Positions 7,798 through 15,112 of a stretch of DNA of 31,589 bases are shown here, piece by piece. The DNA is taken from positions 1-31,589 of IMG/VR virus record IMGVR_UViG_3300045946_000205; one strand, written 5' to 3'. Origin of the DNA: a virus. The position numbers and the translations under genes were made by a program. The notes under the pieces were generated by a model. It saw only the letters and a list, made by a program, of their open reading frames with translations. It ran no database searches and was not told the origin of the DNA. How positions within the stretch are numbered: position 1 is the first letter of the stretch; each line of letters begins with the position of its first letter.

Positions 7798-8180
7798 GGG
7801 ACGTTCGATTGGTTGAGGATGGGCAGCTCGTACACGACCATGCCCTCCTTGGTCCCCCCGCCCCCGTACTTCCACCGGAAGATCAGGACGTGACGCTCCT
7901 TGGCGAGGGTGGCGTCCATCACCTGGTTGTCCGCCGGGGTGAGTTCCAGCGTGAAGACGCCGTTCGAGTCGACGTTCGCCTTCAGGTCCGTGCTGCCGTC
8001 ACGACTGTTGATGTAGATGCCAGGCGTTGGATTTCCAACGGCAGGGCGGGCGAACAGCTTGAAGGTCAACTGGGTGAGCGCTGCCCCAGGAATCACCACG
8101 CCGTCCTCGTCCTTCAGCGTGAAGGAGAGCTTGCGTGTGGTGCGCTCCTGGATGGGGTCGAAGATGTGGTCGACGGTCAT
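7794..8180 (-). CDS. Hypothetical beta-sandwich-like phage protein
   Basis: This 128-residue protein begins MTVDHIFDPIQERTTRKLSF. It alternates short hydrophobic strands with loops (LSFTLKDEDGVVIP, LTFKLFARP, FTLELTPADNQVM, HVLIFRWKYGGGGTKEGMVV). This layout recalls the Ig-like N-terminal domain of phage baseplate upper proteins (BppU type), where the first half describes a linear polymer-like strand pattern. It has no signal peptide or membrane segment. It is the last gene before the terminase leader and follows the surface-protein block, so a virion surface or fibre-attachment role is reasonable. The fold assignment is by eye and weak. Confidence 0.7.
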   Translation of the reverse strand: MTVDHIFDPIQERTTRKLSFTLKDEDGVVIPGAALTQLTFKLFARPAVGNPTPGIYINSRDGSTDLKANVDSNGVFTLELTPADNQVMDATLAKERHVLIFRWKYGGGGTKEGMVVYELPILNQSNVP

Positions 8181-8183
8181 CGT

Positions 8184-8597
8184 CTATTCGAGCTCGGGGT
8201 TTGAGCCCGACGACCCATCGACCCTAGGTGCTGAAGCACTCGAGGCCGTGATGCTTGCACTTGAAGCGACCCTCCAACGCGAAAGCCCCGGCGGCTCTTC
8301 TTGCCGCACGGGGCTCGCTTGGGTCTCCCGGTCCGAGGCTACGTCTTGGCCGCTCATGATGCGCTCGGCGGCGCGCTTTGACAAGCCCCTTGGTGCAGGG
8401 GGGTAGAGCACCTCCCGCCCAGTGCTGCCCGAGAACCTCATCCCCTGGCAGCGCCCTTCCTTGAAATCGAACTCGATGGAGACCTTCCCGCTGCCTGTCT
8501 TCGAGAGGATCTGGGCGCACCAGCGCTCGAACTCCGAATGCACACGTGCGTCCCGGATCGGGTGCTCTGTGTGTTCCAGCTCGGCGGGTTTACTCAA
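8184..8597 (-). CDS. Hypothetical protein downstream of the adhesin candidate
   Basis: This 137-residue protein starts at TTG (8597), 8 bases after GGAGGG, and overlaps the end of the adhesin gene by 8 bases (TTGAGTAA). Residues 1-75 look folded (HSEFERWCAQILSKTGSGKV, then SIEFDFKEGRCQGMRF). After residue about 100 the sequence becomes Ser/Ala-rich and probably unstructured. No family is recognised. The DNA for residues about 94-105 forms a strong hairpin (8284-8315), which may end part of the transcription before the last 30 or so codons, so the true 3-prime end of this transcription unit is uncertain. Confidence 0.65.
   Translation of the reverse strand: MSKPAELEHTEHPIRDARVHSEFERWCAQILSKTGSGKVSIEFDFKEGRCQGMRFSGSTGREVLYPPAPRGLSKRAAERIMSGQDVASDRETQASPVRQEEPPGLSRWRVASSASITASSASAPRVDGSSGSNPELE
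8284..8315 (-). terminator. Strong GC hairpin, possible weak terminator or attenuator
   Basis: A 12-base-pair stem (7 pairs, one bulged A at 8308, then 5 pairs) closes a 7-base loop. Read on the minus strand, the second arm ends GGGGCTTT, only three T residues before CGCG, so it is a poor intrinsic terminator by T-run standards but a very stable RNA hairpin. It lies inside the 3-prime half of a coding frame, between the surface-protein block and the terminase block. Confidence 0.35.
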
Positions 8598-11577
8598 GGT
8601 TCTCGCCCTCCGTGTGAGAGCCGGTCAGGGATATGGCGCTGCCTCGTGGCCCAGCCAGCGATTGAGCGCTCCCAGTCGGTCCAACCAGCGAGTGACCACT
8701 GGCCGTCACCACATCGCCGAAGAACCACACGCCCAGGAGCTGCAGCGTGCCGAACGCTTCGGCCGAGGGCACGCTGCTCGCACGGATCTGCTGCGAGATG
8801 CGTGCTGTGCCGAATGCCTCGAGGGAGGCGATGCCTCCAGGGACGAGATGTCGCGTGACGCGCGTGCTGCCGAAGACTTCCCCAGAGGGGATGCCCGTGG
8901 GGGAAATGCGCAGGCTGCTGACCTTGGTCGTGCCGAAGGCTTCCCCAGAGGGCACGCTCGAGGGTCGAATCTGCTGGTTCAGCCGAGCCGTGCCGAAGAC
9001 CTCGGCCGACGCAATCCCGGTGGGGACGATCGTCTGGGCTCCGCCCCCTACGCTGACGACGTGGGTCCCGAATGTCTCGCTCGAGGCGATCCCGCTGGGT
9101 CGGATCTGCTGGTTGAGGCGCGCCGTCCCGAAGGCTTCTGCGGAGGCGATCGCGGAAGGACGAATTTGCTGGTTTACACGCGGGGCCCCGAACGCCTCGG
9201 TCGAGCTGATCGCCGAAGGTCGGATCTGCTGGTTGAGCTTCGTTGTCCCGAACGCTTCAGCGCTGGTGATGGAGCTCGGCGTGATTGTTTGGTTGGCCCC
9301 GGCGACGGAGACGATGGGCGTGCCGAAGGCCTCAGCGGAGGCGATGGCACCCGGGCGGATCTGCTGGTTGAGCCTGGCTGTTCCGAAGGCCTCAGCCGAG
9401 TCGATCCCACTGACTCGGACCTGCTGCTGTACCTTCGCCGTGCCGAAAGCCTCGGCGCTCGCGATGCTGCTGACCGTGATGGTCTGGGGCGCGAGCACGG
9501 TGGCCGCGCCGAAGGCCTCTCCGCTCGCGATCCCGCCTGGCCTGATCTGCTGGTGGACCGCCGCTGTCCCGAAGGCCTCCGTCGACGAGATGGCGCTCGG
9601 CCTGATCTGCTGGTTGACGCGAGTCGATCCGAAGACCTCAGCCGAGGCGATCCCTGTGCACGCGATCGACTGATTGACGCGCGCGGCGCCGCAGGCTTCT
9701 GCGGAGGCGATCCCGGAAGGCCGAATCTGCTGGTTGACCTTTGCCGTCCCAAAGGCTTCAGCGGAGGCGATGCCTGCAGCGACGACCCTCTGGTTCACCT
9801 TCGCGGTGCCGAACGCCTCGGCGGAAGCAATGGCCGAGGGCGTGATCGTCTGGGGGCTGGCCCCGAAGACGCGCTCGCGGTACTTCAGCCCGCCCGTGTA
9901 GCCGTCGGTGCCGTCCTCGTAGACGTAGCCGAAGACCTTCGCGCCTCCGTTCCCGCCACTGTGCGTGAAGATCTGGCCCGTGATGTTGTGGCAGGCCGTC
10001 GCGTCGAGCTCCTCGACGTCGGTGCCCCATCCCGCCTCGTCCAGGTTGCTGTCGAACCAGATGTCCTCGGTAGTGAGGTCGGCGTAGAGCAGATGGACGT
10101 CCGGGCCGTCGACGGCGATCGTCGCGCAGACTGCGTGCGAAGATCCCTTGTTCCGCTGGATCGTGTTGTCGGTGGCGGCGCTCGACTCAGTGCCGGGCGC
10201 ACCGTCGTTCGTGATGATCCGCGAGTAGAGCTTGCCGTCGCTCTTCGCGTAGATGACGAGCACCTTCTCGGTGCCCGCCTCGTCCCAGTACACCGGCGGC
10301 GTGAGATCGTTGTCGGTCGTGCCCGTGAGCCCGGCTGTGGTCAGGCTCTCGCGCGCGCTGAGCGTATCCGCCGAGTCGAGCGATCGATGCCAGACGTTGC
10401 CAGCGTCGTCGTTGTACGCGATGTGAGACTTGTCGCTGGCCCCGCGCACCACGCCGAGCCCGAGGAAGTTCACGGCCTCGGAATCGAGCTGGATGCGCGA
10501 GCCCCAGGAGCCGCCGTTCGGCTTGATCTTGTAGTAGACCTGGGTGTTAGTGCCGTTGTTGAAGATGTAGAAGGCGACGAGGTCGCCGTCGCCGCGCCGC
10601 ACGATGCCAGCGACCTGCCGCGACGGCACCTGATCCGGGACCGAGTTCGGCTCGATCTCCTCGTCCTTGAGTTCCCACGTGTCCGGGTCCGTGCCGTGGG
10701 TGCTGACGCGGAAGACGTGGTGCCACACGGCGGGCGACTGGCAGTGCAGGATGTAGAGCCGATCGTTTTCGAGGACCGCATCGACCGCTTCTAGGTCGCC
10801 CTTCGTCGGGCGGTTCACGGTGTCGACATCGACCCACGTGTCTCCGCCGTCGGTGCTCTTGCTGACGAGCCAGACGTTGTTCGTCTCGGCGCGTTCGTGC
10901 AGGTAGTAGAGGTTCCCGTTGCCGTCCTTGAAGGGGCCGACCTTGCTCGGCGTCTCGACCAGGGTGCCGCCGATCAGCCCGGCGGGGATGGTGAGCGTGA
11001 CCGCCGGGAGCACGTATGTCCCGGCGAACGGAACATCCGTCTGAACCACCAGACGGAACTCGAAGACGTCGCCGGCGTCGTTGCGCCCGCCATCATAGAA
11101 GCGGCGGATACGCAGGCAGAACTCGAACTCCGTGTGCTCGTTTTGGAAGCCGCTGAGCGTATTGGTGACGCCCGTCTCGGACCCGATGCCCGCCTGGAAC
11201 GTCTTGCCCGAACCGGCCAGCAGGTTCGTGGTCGCATCGAGGTGCGCGTACTGAGCGCTCTCGATGACGGCGACCGCCGGGGTCGACGTCGCGGACGGGA
11301 AGCCAGGCGCGAGGATCTGGCTCCACGGGCCGCCGTTCTTGCGCCACTGAAGGTAGAACTGCTCGCCCGCTCCACCGCGCGCGACGTTGTTGAGTTCCTC
11401 GACCTCGAAGCGGATGCGGAAGTTCGTCTCGGCGTCGATGCTCGCATTGGTATCGAGCGCCGCAGCCCATCCGCTGTCGACGTTCAGCCCGACCGCGTCG
11501 CCGCTGCGGATGCGGAAGTGCGGCTGCGAGTAGAGTGGGGCCGGCGCGAACCCGATCTTGGTTCGGAGCCACGCCAT
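8590..11577 (-). CDS. Large adhesin or tail-fibre candidate with Asp-box and 18 tandem repeats
   Basis: The protein has 995 residues. Residues about 1-210 look like a beta-rich jelly-roll type domain (WAAALDTNASIDAETNFRIR, FEFCLRIRRFYDGG). Residues about 210-570 resemble a sialidase or BNR beta-propeller, with an Asp-box STDGGDTW at 241-248 and propeller-like strands such as YYLHERAETNNVWLVSKS. Residues 576-949 hold 18 near-tandem 20-residue units with consensus QIRPSxIASAEAFGTxxLNQ. The C-terminus (LVGPTGSAQSLAGPRGSAIS) is Gly/Ser-rich. Asp-box propellers bind or cut glycans, and repeats of this kind extend surface proteins, so I infer a receptor-binding virion protein. There is no signal peptide, as expected for a virion part. 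Enzyme activity cannot be judged from the sequence. Confidence 0.85.
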   Translation of the reverse strand: MAWLRTKIGFAPAPLYSQPHFRIRSGDAVGLNVDSGWAAALDTNASIDAETNFRIRFEVEELNNVARGGAGEQFYLQWRKNGGPWSQILAPGFPSATSTPAVAVIESAQYAHLDATTNLLAGSGKTFQAGIGSETGVTNTLSGFQNEHTEFEFCLRIRRFYDGGRNDAGDVFEFRLVVQTDVPFAGTYVLPAVTLTIPAGLIGGTLVETPSKVGPFKDGNGNLYYLHERAETNNVWLVSKSTDGGDTWVDVDTVNRPTKGDLEAVDAVLENDRLYILHCQSPAVWHHVFRVSTHGTDPDTWELKDEEIEPNSVPDQVPSRQVAGIVRRGDGDLVAFYIFNNGTNTQVYYKIKPNGGSWGSRIQLDSEAVNFLGLGVVRGASDKSHIAYNDDAGNVWHRSLDSADTLSARESLTTAGLTGTTDNDLTPPVYWDEAGTEKVLVIYAKSDGKLYSRIITNDGAPGTESSAATDNTIQRNKGSSHAVCATIAVDGPDVHLLYADLTTEDIWFDSNLDEAGWGTDVEELDATACHNITGQIFTHSGGNGGAKVFGYVYEDGTDGYTGGLKYRERVFGASPQTITPSAIASAEAFGTAKVNQRVVAAGIASAEAFGTAKVNQQIRPSGIASAEACGAARVNQSIACTGIASAEVFGSTRVNQQIRPSAISSTEAFGTAAVHQQIRPGGIASGEAFGAATVLAPQTITVSSIASAEAFGTAKVQQQVRVSGIDSAEAFGTARLNQQIRPGAIASAEAFGTPIVSVAGANQTITPSSITSAEAFGTTKLNQQIRPSAISSTEAFGAPRVNQQIRPSAIASAEAFGTARLNQQIRPSGIASSETFGTHVVSVGGGAQTIVPTGIASAEVFGTARLNQQIRPSSVPSGEAFGTTKVSSLRISPTGIPSGEVFGSTRVTRHLVPGGIASLEAFGTARISQQIRASSVPSAEAFGTLQLLGVWFFGDVVTASGHSLVGPTGSAQSLAGPRGSAISLTGSHTEGENLE
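8731..9852 (-). repeat. 60-bp tandem repeat array (18 units) inside the adhesin gene
   Basis: Successive units line up at 60-base spacing and encode x-I-x-P-x-x-I-x-S-x-E-A-F-G-T-x-x-x-N-Q. Units 1, 7, 10 and 14 begin with a QTI form. The unit before each of those restarts ends with a short extra linker (LAPQ, SVAGANQ, SVGGGAQ). This gives four blocks of 6, 3, 4 and 5 units. Units differ at many third positions, so the array is old rather than freshly expanded. Confidence 0.92.
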
Positions 11578-11580
11578 CGG

Positions 11581-12864
11581 CTACACCCTACCGGGCCGCC
11601 AGATGCTCGACCAGGGCTTCGTGCCCTCGTGCGGATTGAGCGGCACCGACGCGGGCCCGAGCATCAGGTAGCCGACGGCGCGCTGCGAGGGGTCCGCATC
11701 GTCCATGATGAGCGTCATGCCGTCGGCGTCGAAGCTCGTCAGATCCATCAGGCCATCGACCGCGTCGCCGCTCTCCGAGATGTACACCTCGTCGTACTCG
11801 ATCGCGCGCGCACACGCCGTGCTGCTGCCCTGGTTGTCGGTGTCGCGCACGAGGATCGCGCCGCGCGCGGACGGCCCCGCCGCCGCGCCGATGGTCACGA
11901 GGCTGTGGTCGGTCGGAGTGTCAGCCGCGCTCTCGGCCTGTCCGACCGAGGCGAACAGGGCGGCCGACGGCTCGAAGCCGGAGTCCGTGACGGAGATCGA
12001 GGTCGTGGTGTTCGTGAGCGTCTGGAGCACGCCTGCCCGGAAGCCGCCGCCGCGCATCGCGAGGTAGAAGTTCCACGTCGAGGTGCCGCCGACCTCGCTC
12101 CAGTTGAGGCGGAAGCCGTTGGACAGGAACGCGGCGATCGCGGTGTGCGCCTCAAGCGATGTCGCCGCCGCGTTGAATCCTGCGAGGCATTCGCCGCTGC
12201 GCAGGAAGCGCATGGTCTGGGTCACGCCGAGGGCGACTCCGGTGTTGCCGTCGACGGCGAGCGCCCACTGGTTGAGCGCCGAGTCGCACACTCCGAATCC
12301 CCAGCACGAGTCCTGCACGTTGTCTGGCGGCACGTTCACGCTGCGCCCGGCCTTGGCGAAGATCACGCACGTCGGCTGGAACCCGACGTCCGTGATGTCC
12401 TGGGTGCCGGCGGCCGTTGGCGTCTGGAACGAGCCGATGGCGGCCTCGATCAGGTCGGGGCCCCCGATCGCGAGGTAGTGGACGCGCAGGTCGATCGGGA
12501 ACTGGTCGTCGATCACCGCAGTGAACCCGTCGCTGTCGAAGCTCTGGATGTCGAGCGCGCCGTCGATCGCGGCTGTCGCGCTGTTGACGACGACCGCCAC
12601 GTCGCTGTAGCTAGAGCGGCACAAGGTGGTCGCCACGCCGTGGTCGCTGAACCCATTGACGCAGCGCCGCGCGCTCGGGCCCGTGGCGAACCCGAAGCTG
12701 CCGCGATAGTCCGCAGCCTCGATGCCGTCGCTGCCGCTAGCGTGGCCCGACGCGAAGAACAGCACCACCTTCGGGGCGAAGCCGAACCCGGACTCGGCCT
12801 TCGTCGTCCCGTTCGTGTCGGACGACAGGATAGAGATGGTGCCGAATTTCGAGAGAAGGGCCAC
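11581..12864 (-). CDS. Virion-like protein of three tandem domains
   Basis: This 427-residue protein has no signal peptide and contains three diverged copies of a domain of about 130 residues. Each begins with a GFxPxxxxFxxxG block (GFAPKVVLFFASG at 28, GFQPTCVIFAKAG at 161, GFEPSAALFASVG at 296). Each ends with a hydrophobic YLA/YLM strand (YLAIGG at 130, YLAMRGG at 267, YLMLGP at 399). Copies one and three also share a SFDxDGxTxxxDD block near 108 and 377. The domain is beta-rich and resembles surface proteins of phages, though I cannot name a family. It lies 12 bases after the preceding gene and just before the adhesin candidate, so a tail tip or fibre role is inferred. Confidence 0.8.
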   Translation of the reverse strand: MALLSKFGTISILSSDTNGTTKAESGFGFAPKVVLFFASGHASGSDGIEAADYRGSFGFATGPSARRCVNGFSDHGVATTLCRSSYSDVAVVVNSATAAIDGALDIQSFDSDGFTAVIDDQFPIDLRVHYLAIGGPDLIEAAIGSFQTPTAAGTQDITDVGFQPTCVIFAKAGRSVNVPPDNVQDSCWGFGVCDSALNQWALAVDGNTGVALGVTQTMRFLRSGECLAGFNAAATSLEAHTAIAAFLSNGFRLNWSEVGGTSTWNFYLAMRGGGFRAGVLQTLTNTTTSISVTDSGFEPSAALFASVGQAESAADTPTDHSLVTIGAAAGPSARGAILVRDTDNQGSSTACARAIEYDEVYISESGDAVDGLMDLTSFDADGMTLIMDDADPSQRAVGYLMLGPASVPLNPHEGTKPWSSIWRPGRV

Positions 12865-12876
12865 GGCGGGCCCGCC

Positions 12877-13350
12877 TTACTCTTCCCAGTTCAGCGAGGC
12901 GATGGCGTTCGTCGTCGCGTTGCCGGCCGGCGTGATGCAGCGGACGGCGTAGCGATCGTTGAAGTACGCGAACTCGTCTTCGGCCTCCTGCCACACCCAC
13001 TCGTAACCGCTCTGCGGGTGGACGTACACCTCGTCGATGATGTCGCTCGCGCTCGGCTCCGTCGTCGCCCACAGCCCGGCGAGCGCGGTGGCCTGCGGCG
13101 TCGGGGCCGTGCCCTTCGGGGCCTTCAGCACCGTTTCCGTAACCGCGTTGCCGCCCGTGCCCGCGTCGGTCTGCCTGAGGATCTGGAGGATCACCGGCTT
13201 GTCCGTCGCCGTGACGCCCTCGAAGCTCACCTTCAAGCGCTTCCAGGCCACGCCCTGATTCGCGGGGGCCTGGAGTTGCAGCAGCGTCTTCGTGACGTTT
13301 GCCGAGAGCGAGATCGCGCCCGTGCGCGCCCCACACAATACCCTCGCCAT
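12877..13350 (-). CDS. Hypothetical virion-associated protein
   Basis: This 157-residue protein starts MARVLCGARTGAISLSANVT, with strand-rich sequence (WKRLKVSFEGVTATDKPVIL) and a later aromatic segment (YVHPQSGYEWVWQEAEDEFA). A very strong ribosome site (GGAGGAGG, 5 bases before the ATG at 13350) suggests high expression, as expected for a structural protein. It has no signal peptide or cysteine pattern. Its context among surface-protein genes suggests a virion component. I do not recognise the family. Confidence 0.75.
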   Translation of the reverse strand: MARVLCGARTGAISLSANVTKTLLQLQAPANQGVAWKRLKVSFEGVTATDKPVILQILRQTDAGTGGNAVTETVLKAPKGTAPTPQATALAGLWATTEPSASDIIDEVYVHPQSGYEWVWQEAEDEFAYFNDRYAVRCITPAGNATTNAIASLNWEE

Positions 13351-13352
13351 GA

Positions 13353-14105
13353 CTACCTCCTCCTCGGGATCGATGCCGGCGGCACTCGCCGGAAGCTCTT
13401 GCGGAACGGGTGCGTCAGGCCGAACCAGGGCGGCTGCACCGTCACGATCGTGGGGTCGCCAAAGGCTTCCGCGCTGGCGATCGCGCCGGGCGCGACGCGG
13501 AGCTTGAAGTCGGCCGTCACGATCCGCGTGCCGGCGCTCGACGAAGAGCCCGTACGGAAGTGCATGTCGGATGTCGCCATGCCGCCGGCCCCGGTGCGCT
13601 CCCAGGCAATCTGGATGAAGAGGTGCTGGCCCAGGATGGTGAACGCCCCTGGGTTGAACGCGAGGTTCGAGTCGAAGTCGGCGGACGTCGACACGTTCGA
13701 CACGAGCGCGCCCTGCTGCTGCGCCCCCGTGATCTCTACAGCGTTCGAGCCGTCCGCGTCCGCGCGGATGATGCGGAACCGCACCCGCCCGTCCTGGGCC
13801 CCGCCGTTCGTGATCGCGCGCATCACGAAGTGGAAGTCCCAGCTCGCGCTCGCGAAGTCGCCGCTGAGCGGGTTCTCTGAGCGGAAGGCGTCGTTCAGCG
13901 TGGCGTCGAGCGAGCCGTCGGGCGGGCCGGTGCCGGCGAACGTCGAGGCCGCGCGCTCCGCGCCCTCCTCGAACTCCGAGTGGTTCGTCGAGCCCGTGCC
14001 GACCACCCAGCCGGCTGCGATGGTGGCGGCGCTCTGCGTCGATTCAGAGAGGCGCTGCCACCCGGCGTCGGCGGCGTCCGCGAGGAAGAAGGAAAGCGCC
14101 GCCAT
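13353..14105 (-). CDS. Beta-rich surface protein carrying one EAFG repeat unit
   Basis: This 250-residue protein starts MAALSFFLADAADAGWQRLS. It looks like a single jelly-roll type beta domain (WDFHFVMRAITNGGAQDGRV, HLFIQIAWERTGAGG). Near residue 216 it has one copy of the adhesin repeat (APGAIASAEAFGDPTIVTV), followed by a Pro/Arg-rich end. The copy matches the block-ending form of the repeat in the 995-residue protein. The N-terminal domain also resembles the first domain of that protein in strand pattern. Start and stop are tightly packed: its ATG overlaps the previous stop as TGATG. I infer a virion surface protein related to the adhesin. Confidence 0.8.
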   Translation of the reverse strand: MAALSFFLADAADAGWQRLSESTQSAATIAAGWVVGTGSTNHSEFEEGAERAASTFAGTGPPDGSLDATLNDAFRSENPLSGDFASASWDFHFVMRAITNGGAQDGRVRFRIIRADADGSNAVEITGAQQQGALVSNVSTSADFDSNLAFNPGAFTILGQHLFIQIAWERTGAGGMATSDMHFRTGSSSSAGTRIVTADFKLRVAPGAIASAEAFGDPTIVTVQPPWFGLTHPFRKSFRRVPPASIPRRR

Positions 14106-14290
14106 CAGTCATCGTAGAAGCGCGTGATCGGGCTTCGGAAGCCCTGGAGCCAGTAGCCCAGACGTCGCCACCAGGGCAGTTGATGCCACCACACCTCATC
14201 CCACAGGAGCGCGAGGTGCTGCTCCACCAGCCGCACGCGCGCGGACGGGTCGAGATCATCGCGCTCCCGAATTGGATGGGGGCTGTTCAT
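14105..14290 (-). CDS. Small tryptophan-rich hypothetical protein
   Basis: This 61-residue protein starts MNSPHPIRERDDLDPSARVR. The C-terminal half is amphipathic and rich in tryptophan (LLWDEVWWHQLPWWRRLGYW), which could bind a membrane surface or pack against a partner. The ATG overlaps the upstream stop as ATGA and the TGA overlaps the next start as TGATG. Both junctions support a real coupled gene. No family is recognised. Confidence 0.65.
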   Translation of the reverse strand: MNSPHPIRERDDLDPSARVRLVEQHLALLWDEVWWHQLPWWRRLGYWLQGFRSPITRFYDD

Positions 14291-14697
14291 GCTCCGATGT
14301 CGCCGAGCTTCTCCTCGCTCTCGATGCCGCCTGGGCGGATGGTCTGGGTCGGGCCGACCGGCACTCCGTTCACCAGGGTCGGCGTGCCGACCACCGACTG
14401 GCTCTCGATCGAGGGCAGGTTCGAGCGCCTGATCTCGCGATCGAACTGCGCGATCTTGCGCGCCTCGTGCAGGATCTCGGGGTTGCTGGTCAGGCCGAAG
14501 GGCATGCCCGCGCGCGAGACGACCGCCTGATCCCTGGCGATCATCGCCGCCTTCGAGATCTCCTCGGCCTGCCGCGCCTTCACTCGAATGGCGGACGCCA
14601 CGTGGAGCGCTGCGTCCCACGGGAGATTCGCGACGAGCTTGTCGTTCATCAGGATCAGCACTCGCGTGCCGTCCTGCCGGATGCTCATGTGGGCCAT
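14287..14697 (-). CDS. Hypothetical protein ending in one EAFG-like repeat
   Basis: This 136-residue protein has a mixed alpha/beta N-terminal part (MSIRQDGTRVLILMNDKLVA, AIRVKARQAEEISKAAMIAR). Its C-terminus, PTQTIRPGGIESEEKLGDIG, matches the block-starting form of the adhesin repeat (QTI.P..I.S.E..G) with KL in place of AF. It has no signal peptide. The repeat links this protein to the two larger surface proteins downstream, so it may assemble with them. It ends with an ATGA overlap to the next gene. Confidence 0.75.
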   Translation of the reverse strand: MAHMSIRQDGTRVLILMNDKLVANLPWDAALHVASAIRVKARQAEEISKAAMIARDQAVVSRAGMPFGLTSNPEILHEARKIAQFDREIRRSNLPSIESQSVVGTPTLVNGVPVGPTQTIRPGGIESEEKLGDIGA

Positions 14698-14700
14698 GCG

Positions 14701-15108
14701 CTAGAGCTTGAAGATCCGGTTGGAGCCCGAGTCCCACTGAACCGTGATGTCCGCGCCGTTCGGCGTGCACGGCAGCCCCGTCGCCGTGTCGATCGCCGCG
14801 ATCAGCCTGGACGTGCCCTCCGTGCCGGTGTGCGCGTAGATCACGATCGCCTCGAACTGGTCGCCCGAGACGCTCGCCACCACTACGTCGGCCGCGTCCG
14901 CCACGCCCGCCGTCTTGGTCTTCGACGCGAACGAGCCGCTCGTCGCCACGCGCGCCGCCGCCGCCACGTCGTCGAGGAAGTCGTCGGTCGCGAGGTTGAT
15001 CGTGTCGTCCGCGTTGTCGTGGAAGATCAGCCGAATATCGTTCGCGTCCCAGTCGATGTCGCCGCCGAGGAATCCCTCGCGGCCCGCGTCATACAGAGCG
15101 TTCGCCAT
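14701..15108 (-). CDS. Conserved phage structural-type protein
   Basis: This 135-residue protein starts MANALYDAGREGFLGGDIDW, followed by LATDDFLDDVAAAARVAT. It ends in a strand-rich GTSRLIAAIDTATGLPCTPN and DITVQWDSGSNRIFKL. I recall this pattern from uncharacterised proteins in tail or fibre regions of diverse phages. Molecular role is unknown. The frame extends 18 codons further upstream, but the ATG at 15108 fits the family N-terminus and lies just after the preceding stop. Context with surface proteins suggests a virion part. Confidence 0.8.
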   Translation of the reverse strand: MANALYDAGREGFLGGDIDWDANDIRLIFHDNADDTINLATDDFLDDVAAAARVATSGSFASKTKTAGVADAADVVVASVSGDQFEAIVIYAHTGTEGTSRLIAAIDTATGLPCTPNGADITVQWDSGSNRIFKL

Positions 15109-15112
15109 CTCC

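Noticed and set aside
8731-9852. CRISPR array
   Set aside because: The repeats are coding and contiguous at 60-base spacing with no unique spacers.
8422-10794. Very long plus-strand open frames opposite the adhesin gene
   Set aside because: They mirror the repetitive, GC-rich minus-strand gene. Their apparent repeats come from the 60-base array and the composition is Arg/Gly/Asp-rich filler.
10897-14127. A 1,076-codon plus-strand frame
   Set aside because: It is antisense to several tightly packed minus-strand genes. Its composition is typical of a shadow frame, with no ribosome site or motif.
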